Below, in pieces: positions 56,510 to 64,000 of a DNA stretch of 64,000 nucleotides. The position numbers and the translations under genes are program-made. Origin of the DNA: Wurfbainia villosa (taxonomy: Eukaryota; Streptophyta; Magnoliopsida; Zingiberales; Zingiberaceae); NCBI GenBank assembly GCA_025175895.1, contig CM045997.1, positions 106,130,479-106,194,478 of the forward strand, given 5' to 3'. The notes below the pieces were generated by a model. It searched no databases. It saw nothing but the letters and a program-made list of their open reading frames with translations, and was not told where the DNA came from. Each line of letters begins with the position of its first letter. Positions within the stretch are counted from its first letter, which is position 1.

Positions 56510-58948
56510 TGATGCAGGTGCATCTAGCAGTTTGATCAATCCCTATCTTGTAACGCAACCCTGCTCTCTTTTGAGTCATGACGAAGAGCAATTGTGGCAT
56601 CCAAGAAGGATTTCGACACTCCTATGGTCTCCTGATACAAGTATGCCGCATTTCAAACCTCAAAAAGAATGAAATATGTCATTTAGAAGCTCTCGCGGTC
56701 TATTTGTGGTCGCCACCACGGGCGTGTTCTATTCTGTGGCTCGATAGGAATCTTCTAGTGGGAACCACAGTTGGCTCGTGGTCCCCACCATAGTCGTGGT
56801 CTCCACCATGGCCAGGTCATGGTCCACACTATGGTCATGGTGCACCGCCGTCATAACACGAGTAATTTAGGGTTTTTGTTATTATTTTTATTTGTTTGAA
56901 ATTTGCTTGTTTGTTATGATTTTTTTTTCAATTCCTAGTCTATTTAAAAATAGTGGCTAAGATTCTTGTAAGCATTAACTGATAGATTGTATTGATTTAA
57001 TAAAATTATTTAGTTTAAACCAAGAGGCGGATCCTCTTGTTTGTGAATTTTCTCCTCTTTGGATTTCTCTGTAATCTATATTCTAATAATGCGCATGGAA
57101 GGATCCCTATCACGCTATTCTGCCTGCGTTAGTATCAGAGTTCTGGATCCATAGAGGGTCGTTGTGGTCGTGGTCATGGTCTTGTCAGGCAAGTTCTGAC
57201 TAAGGAAGCATCGAACCAAGATTGAAGACTCTACGAGCTCATTGAGGATCTACAGAGACAAATCACGGACTTATCTTGGCAATCCATGGATGGTCATCAT
57301 GGTCTTGATTATGGTTATGACAGGCAGATTTCTACTGACAAAGCCTCACATTAAGATCGAAAACTCTATGAGCTCATTGAGGATCCACAGAGATAAATCA
57401 CGAAGCTATCTTGGCAACTCTTGGATGGTCATTGTAGTCATGGTCATGGTCATGATAGACAAATTCCGATTGAGAAAGTCTCACATCAAGATCAAACTCT
57501 CTACAAGCGTATCAAGGATCTACAGAGACAAGTCGCAGAGTTATCTCGACGTTTATCGATACAAGATCTCAAAGACATTAAGGTATTTCATCGATGCGCT
57601 ACTTCAAGTTTTGAAAATCTGTATCATCGAAATCACTATAATCGTGAAGAACGGTATGGAACCCTTGGTTTTCGCATCACACTTCTCGAGTCTTTCCACA
57701 TGCTACATGTAGAAACTGTCATTGATCAGATTAACGAAGTTGAAGAAGACATGGGTGACTTAGATGATGACAAGGACTACATTGATGAGGTCCCTTATGA
57801 TTTATGCGAGATGGAGGAGCAATCTCTGTTAATTGAAGAAGACATAGGCAACCCCATCTACGATGATGACGTAGACGAGGTAACGCACGAAGATGAGTAT
57901 GAGAGCATCAAGAGCAAAATTTTGTTGATTGAAGAAGATATACATAATTAACCCCACCTACGATGAATATGACGATGGCGTGCTTTACGAAGATGGCCAC
58001 ACGACACTGGTTCTTTCTCCCAAGGATGAAACGAGGGTTGATTGGTTGAGGACGACGAACACCTATATTGGAGGTCAAAAGATTGTGCTAGTACCTCGAC
58101 GAGAGGATCTCACTCCTATTTTGGTATCTACTATCTCCCTTCCTTCTATGTCTAGATATTTAGAGGTGGTCGCACAAAAAAAAGTCTATGCCTTATTACT
58201 TTGCCCGAGCAGCATTTTATACTAGGGTCCAGACTTATCGGCAAAGCAATAGATGGGCATGAGTTCGTGCGCAGTTAAAGACACTAATCCGAATTCGAGG
58301 ACGAGGTCTTTTTAACTCTAGGCGTCTGATGTAGGCACATCCATCAGATCGATTAATTCCTATCTTATAACGTGACCTTGCTTTCTTCTAAGTCATGAAA
58401 AAAAACAATTGAGACCTCAAACAAGGATCTCGATACCCTTATGGTCCCCTGACACGAGTATACTGCATTTTGAACTTTAGAAAGAGGGAAACACACCATT
58501 CAAAAGCTACCACGATATGTCCGTGGTCGCCACCACGGGTGTGTTCTAGTCTATGGCTCGACACGAGTCTTCCACCGGGAACCATTGGTTCGTGGTCCCC
58601 ACCATGGTCATGGTCTCCACTATGGCTAGGTCGTGGTCTACACCATGGTCATGGTACGCTATTGCCGTGACACAAGGAATTTAGGGTGTTCGTTATTATT
58701 TTTATTTGTTTGAAATTTTTTATTTGTTTCGAATTTTTTTTCTTTCAATTTCTAATCTATTTAAATAAGGACTAAGGCTCTTGTAAAGATTGATTGATTG
58801 ATAGATTGTTTTGGTTTAATAAAGTTTTTTCGTTTAAACTTAGTGGTAGATTTTCTTTGTTTGTGAATTCCTTATTTCGATTCCTCTTCAATTTCTATTC
58901 TAATAACGTGTGTGGAAGGATCCTCATCTTGCTACTCCGCCTGCATCA
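56510..58948 (+). mobile_element. Gutted Ty3/gypsy element, two 622-bp LTRs, 2439 bp in all
   Basis: LTR 1 (56510-57131) starts TGATGCAGG and LTR 2 (58327-58948) ends CCTGCATCA, a 9-bp inverted terminal pair, and the two copies are the same length. A primer-site remnant GTATCAGAG follows LTR 1. The inside (57132-58326) holds only gag and protease-linker fragments and a 3' end; RT, RNase H and integrase are gone. No clear 5-bp target duplication was seen (ATTTC left, CTTCC right). Confidence 0.85.
57160..58225 (+). pseudogene. Gypsy gag N-terminus with triplicated coiled-coil segment, fused to protease linker
   Basis: Three tandem copies of a ~132-bp segment (about 57163-57288, 57289-57424, 57425-57550) each encode LYELIEDLQRQITDLSWQ-like heptads. 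Then follow SRRLSIQDLKD and SFENLYHRNHYNREERYGT, typical of the gypsy gag N-terminus, and an acidic linker (VEEDMGDLDDDKDYIDEVPY, SLLIEEDIGN). A frame break at about 57950 leads to YDEYDDGVL and ETRVDWLRTTNTYI, which resembles the gag-protease junction before the aspartic protease. The gag core and all of pol are missing. The best frame is 57421-57951. Confidence 0.7.
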
Positions 58949-59860
58949 CTTCCTCTGTGTCACTTCCTCTGTCAAGTATTCAATCCTCGCTAACCTACCT
59001 ACCTAGACTTCCTTTGCCAACAATTATTGAGTTTCTCATCATCTTTCATCCTGCCGGTGACTTTCACTTATTGTCCAGTTAAGGTTGCCCACTTAGATTT
59101 TCTTCTTGTCGACACCTATTTCACTTTTACCATTGTCAACACCATTTGGACTTCCACATCAGTCAACTCCCTCGTTGAACTTTCTAATTGCCATGTTTGA
59201 TTGACCTGGCTTACTAACACAAATCTTGGTCAATTTAACATTGGGCTAATTATACCAACACTCAGCTCCTCCACATTCCATCCTTCATCCCTTTATCAAT
59301 GGAGTTTGCCTCCATTGTTTGTTGCCTTCGTTGTGTTGATGCCCCTCGTCCTATGGTCCCTCGGTCTCTCTCATACAATGTTCGTTGATCTCTATGTACC
59401 TCGAGCCATTGAGGTGCTAACTTGGTCACTTGTGTGCTCCAAGTTGAGTGCTCCTTATCCTGCAATCCCTAGAATGTGACCATCCTTCTACGACCTTAAT
59501 GCCCCTCCAATTAATTGAGCGTATCTTGGCCAAGCTAAGCAAACATCCAACTCTCAACCTTGTCAAGACACGAGTTCTCCAAGCTCCACGTGTATTCTTG
59601 CAAGTCCTTGTATACTCAAACACATACATCAAATATACAAGGCAATACATAAATCTTTTGTTCAAATATTAAAACTTTAAGTCACACTAGATCACTAAAG
59701 GCACAATTGTGCCAATACTTATTCAAAGGACCTAGGATTAAGTTTTAATTTTACATTTACTGCATTTTAGCATTTGTTTTCTTTTTTCCTATAGTGCTAT
59801 ATATGTTTGTTTTTCCTAATTTAAACGAATTGTCAAATATAAAAAGGAAGATTATTAGAA
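58949..59860 (-). other. Decayed LTR sequence, partly repeated at 14340-14830
   Basis: A 14-bp duplication (TCACTTCCTCTGTG) lies next to the gypsy element at 58947-58975. 59350-59690 matches 14340-14830 on the same strand. The frames here do not resemble proteins. Confidence 0.5.
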
Positions 59861-61115
59861 TATACAACCCCCAAGTGGTTTGGTGCAACCATTGTTTTAA
59901 TGGTTTGGCAATTTGATATGTGTTTGAGTGCTCAGAGACTTAGCCATATACACATGTAGACTACTTGGTGTGACCAAGATCATGGGTACCCAATGGCTCA
60001 AGGTCCATGGAGATCATAGTAGGGCGGTATAAGGCATTCGAGGACCATAAGACGAGAAACATCGCAAGCAATTATGTTTAGGAAGGAGACAGTAAGCAGT
60101 GTGAGGAAGATGGCATAGCGAGGGAGGCAAGGGCTTAGTACATTTAAGGGATAAAAAACTTAACTTGAGATGGTTCGAGGTGCATTGTGTAATAGGATGA
60201 GAAGAATGATAAGGGAAGGGAGTTAAGGGCTTGATGCATCTAATGGATGAGAAGCTTAAGAGAAGGTTTCATGATGGAAGGCAGTTGTGAGTTGAGGAGC
60301 AAATGTATTTGGGCGAGGGTAGATTTCGATTTAAGCATACTCAACCATTAGATGGGTCATAATTGATATATCAGTGTAGTAGATGTTTTAATTGGTTGGG
60401 TGGTTAATCAAAACTAACAAAAAAGTGTTTTTCTATTGATGACTCTACTTGCTTATGAGTAATTGATTGATGTTAGTTGGATGAAATAATCGTTAAAGGA
60501 GATGAAGGAAACAATCGTGATTCACTAGATTTGGTCAAGGATTTGTGGATACGATAAGTTGACTTGTGTATGTTAGATGTAGTCATTGAGGAAAGGAAAT
60601 GTAAGAAATGGTTGCAAGCCATTAGAATCAGTTGGATTAGTCGATTTATGGTGACAAACTAATCTACTAAAGATCGTGTCAACGAAATAGTTTGTGGAAG
60701 AGGTTATATTATGCGATTTAGAAGCCACAAGGCCACAAAGTTGACAATCATATTTTGTATGATATTTTGTTTTTATTTTGTGCTTTCTTATTGAATCTTA
60801 GAATTCTCTTGGAAACCTCTTGTGTTATCTTTAGATGATCCTTAAGAGCTTTCTCCATGTATAACACTTGCCAAGGAAGAGAATGTATAGAGGATTTTGG
60901 GAGTTATCCGCTAAAAGAATGATAGGTTGTGTTATAGGAGTTTGGAGGACATCAATTCATGTAAATGCTTGCATTTATGGTATGTGTTTATGCTTGTGTC
61001 ATTGTTTGTTACTAATTTGTGTTGGGATTATAGCAAGAAAATAAATATTTTATTTGCAAGCATGGAAGGTATTCTCCCTCTCTATCTACTATCCGCTATA
61101 ATCACGCACCAACAA
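59861..61115 (+). mobile_element. SIRE-like LTR copy, plus orientation
   Basis: It matches 20695-21900: GGTCCATGGAGATC, GCGGTATAAGGCATTC, GGATGAGAAGAATGATAAGG, ATTAGATGGGTCATA. It ends near ATTCTCCCTCTCTATCTAC. The frame at 60927-61160 lies in the leader and is not a gene. Confidence 0.6.
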
Positions 61116-62060
61116 GATCAACAATTCAACTCTCTTCTTGAATTCTTGCAACAATATTAGTCAATTGATCTCACCTACCTCTCAACTGATTCTTGAACAA
61201 AAACATTTTCTTCATTCTTGCTTTAGCTAATAGGCCAATCATCTCAACCATCACTCAATTGAAACCCTCACTCCAGTCGCTCTATGACCGAGTCATTGTC
61301 GTGCCATGAGACCCCATGTTAGTAGGTTTGCCTTGCTTACCTAGTATAAGTCGACCTCTATTTATCATGACTTTCAGTGGTTAGAGATTGTCTTTAGGAC
61401 TTCATCCTTTGCTTAGTATTGATCAATATCTCATTAGGACTTCTAGTTGCCTAGTCTTGTTAGAATTCCACTTGCTTGGATGCGTGACATCTTGTCGTCG
61501 TTGACTTGTCAACACTTTATCACTTGTTAAGCATCCGGTCTACCAGACTTCTATCACCTGCCAACCATTAAGACACCCTTAAGTTGCGTTAACTTTGGTT
61601 TCTTGCCAAACACCTGCCAACCATTTAGTCATCATAGATTTGCTTGGACTTTCAATTGCCTTCCTCGATTTCTATCGTCAACACTTGTTGGACTTTTCAC
61701 TACCAACTACCTAGCACCATTACACTTTTTATTTCCAACTACATGTTAGACTTTCCATTTTTAACTACTTGTTGGACATTCCACATGCTACTTCCCTACT
61801 GGTTCTTTCACTTGCCAACTCCTTCCTTGATTGACGTTCCATCTTCGAACTCCAGTTTAACTCTATCTGTCAACACCTGTTGAACTTTTAGTTTGCTAAC
61901 ACTTATTGAACTTTTCGTCTACCAATACCTATTAAACTTTTCATTTGCCAACACTTGTTTCACGTTTCCATTGCCAACTCTGTAATGGCCTTTCACTTTT
62001 GCTAAATGTCTAGTTGACCTCGACACGTGGCATTTGGACTTTGTCTAATATTAAATATCT
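61116..62060 (-). repeat. ~33-bp minisatellite-like U3 sequence, degenerate
   Basis: Loose units of CAACACTTGTTGGACTTTTC with TTGCCAA- run from about 61400 to 62030. They belong to the same family as 53145-53410 but are more diverged. Confidence 0.6.
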
Positions 62061-62637
62061 AGCTAATCTTAATCTTAACATATCAGCCTAATGTAAACCC
62101 ATTTCAGTTGTATTGCCCACAATATAATTGCACCCATATATTGTTCAAACATATTGTCTAAACATTAAAATACAATCCTTGTTAGTCTAACAATACCAAG
62201 TGAGATGAGCTTGTCTAATTGCACTAACATATGACTGCTGATCTAGATTATCTATTTTGTAGTTGATCATTCAATCAATTAGAGGTTGATACTAGTTGAT
62301 TGGCGTGTTGAGTTGTCTAGAGAGTCGACTCAAGATATTTTGCTCACCAATGGAAGAATTCTATTGGGAGTGAAGTCCACTAAACATTACTTCTATAAGT
62401 TGTAGTTGGATGAGTAACTAGGGCAATTGATTGTGCAATACTAATAGGGTTTTTGATAGTATTAAAAAATCCTAATAATATTGCTACTATATTGATAGAT
62501 CATGAGATATAATGTAATCCTAAAACATATAGTGATATTCCCTAGTCATAATGATGCTGAGAATAGGATATCACCTTCAGACTACGTGTTATGTTTATTC
62601 TATTTGATAGCAATAGAGGTTCTCACACCTAAAGACA
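62061..62637. other. AT-rich unassigned DNA before the SINE
   Basis: Non-coding, with weak GTCGACTC and AGTTGATTGG motifs at 62290-62330 that suggest LTR descent. Confidence 0.35.
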
Positions 62638-62791
62638 CAAGGGCATTCTGATGCACGAAGCTTCCGCCATGTGGAGTCTGGGAGAAGGGTCTATTGTACA
62701 CAGTCTTACCTTGCTTTGAAAGAGGTTGTTTTCAGGATTCGAACTCGTAACCTCTAGGCCACATGGCAATAATTTTACCGTTGCATCAAAA
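62638..62791 (-). mobile_element. Au-type SINE with perfect 18-bp target duplication
   Basis: On the minus strand it reads TGATGCAACGGTAAAATT, then GGTTACGAGTTCGAATCC (box B), AAGGTAAGACTGTGTACA and TAGACCCTTCTCCC, which is the pattern of the widespread plant Au SINE. It is flanked by TTCTCACACCTAAAGACA at 62620-62637 and 62792-62809. It is non-coding and polymerase III transcribed in active copies. Confidence 0.95.
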
Positions 62792-62809
62792 TTCTCACAC
62801 CTAAAGACA

Positions 62810-64000
62810 TGTTGATGTTTATTAGGATCATTGATTGTAGTAATATGGAAATGTTAGAAGGTGGTGAATAATATGGTCTAATCATATCTCGATATGAGTT
62901 TTGATATTCGAACAATGGTTTTAGTTAAATTATGTGATGCTTATTAATGAGGTACGTCAAAGGTGCAGAACAAGATACTTGATACAAATATTGCAAGTGC
63001 AATATTGGAAGTCTCTCGAGGATTACTAGATGCTTGGTTAGTGTAAATTCTAGATCGTCAAGGGTGTCGGGATATTTGATAGAAAATGAAGATATGAAAG
63101 CAAGACTTCTTGACAATGCAAAGTCCCAATAGGAGATGCTCGTGGCATTTTTATTTGTGCAAAATTGAGTGTTAGAATGTGTGTACAAATAGGGTTTACT
63201 ATGGACTAGATTAGGCATGTACTAAACTTTAGAATTCACTTAGTTAATAATAACAATTGAAATATATTTTTCAATGCCCTGAAGCTTCAGTAGATTTGTC
63301 GATCCTAAATAAAACGGGAATAGAAAGAATGATTTTGTTTGCCTTTCTTTGTAACCTAGTCAACTAACACTTTGTGTACTTTATTATATTAATTTGAGTC
63401 GACTTGAGAAATAATTTTGTTGTTACAAGAGAACGGTTAATTTGTTGATGGGGTTGATAAACTGAAAGCTTCAACACGAACAATCAACTACTCGAGCATA
63501 AAGTCAATTGATGAATGGTAGTAATGAAATGGTTAGCTGCAAACTAGAAGTTTCATGGAAGATCACTTGTGGACAATATAGTGCCCATAGGTTGGCTGAT
63601 GTGGGTAAAGCTATTGCGCAACAAATAATAGTTGGTTATAAGCTCAAAATGGTCCATTGAACCCACGCGAAGAAGATATTTTGAGGGCTTGATAAAGACT
63701 TGATCAAAGACTAAATTGGTGTTAAGAGGCTAAGAAAGGAGCTAATTGAGTGCTTAACTCATCTTTTATTCTAAGAGTTTTTATGCAAGAAGAAGTCTTG
63801 TAAAAGGTTTCTCTATATCTAGAAGGTGTCTAAAAAGGAGAAAATTAATGATATTCTGTGGAGTGACTCGTCGAAGGGTCATAGGCCGTGGAATATGAAT
63901 TGAGGGCTACCAAACCACAAAGAAGCATTATTTATATATTTAGGATAATGCAAGGTTTTTGCCTCTATTTTGATGTTACAAATAGCACATTGACTTACAA
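62810..64000. other. Decayed LTR-like DNA to the window end
   Basis: Motifs such as CAATCAACT, GTCAATTGATG and GTAAAAGGTTTCTCTATATCTAG at 63480-63830 resemble the plus-strand SIRE-like LTRs. No gene; the minus-strand frame at 62925-63218 matches nothing I know. Confidence 0.4.

Overview
The window looks like repeat-rich nuclear DNA from a flowering plant. The evidence is a KNOX-type gene with spliceosomal introns, plant-type Ty3/gypsy and Ty1/copia LTR retrotransposons primed by initiator-Met tRNA, and tRNA-derived SINEs. The KNOX residues resemble the monocot OSH6/OSH71 (Arabidopsis KNAT2/KNAT6) group, so a large-genome monocot is my best guess. I saw no rRNA, tRNA, CRISPR or bacterial features.

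Layout. 1-6673: a Ty3/gypsy chromovirus cut by the window edge. It has a truncated 5' LTR fused to pol, then a 3.3 kb 3' LTR. 6674-9250: AT-rich intergenic DNA. 9250-11323: the only host gene recognised, a KNOX gene with both halves of the MEINOX region (KNOX1, KNOX2) in three exons; I found no ELK or homeodomain exon downstream. 12.3-16.8 kb: decayed retroelement fragments and a five-copy tandem array. 16842-20256: a complete solo LTR of the same gypsy family, inverted, with a perfect 5-bp target duplication (GATAT). 20.7-25.4 kb: a decayed SIRE-like copia element (LTR, primer site, gag fragment) and a minus-strand LTR hit by a SINE. 25439-38078: a nested block bounded by CCAGG/CCAGG, in which a minus-strand gypsy relic contains a complete copia element (30936-36160, target duplication ATAAC) and a SIRE-like solo LTR. 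38-44 kb: LTR-like sequence and a broken, apparently spliced gene like the 'putative gypsy type transposon' family. 44.4-56.5 kb: minus-strand SIRE-like remnants carrying a SINE, a terminal-inverted-repeat element and short-unit minisatellites. 56510-58948: a gutted gypsy element with two 622-bp LTRs. 59-64 kb: further LTR pieces and a third SINE.

Nearly everything outside the KNOX gene is transposon-derived, and most coding relics carry in-frame stops, many consistent with C-to-T decay of methylated DNA. Two cis-structures recur across the LTR relics. One is a GTCGACTG motif repeated upstream of TATA boxes. The other is a ~33-bp minisatellite, some of whose units contain a perfect hairpin. 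The KNOX gene lies between two inverted copies of the same 3.3-3.4 kb LTR, about 10 kb apart, and has long TC tracts upstream and in its second intron.
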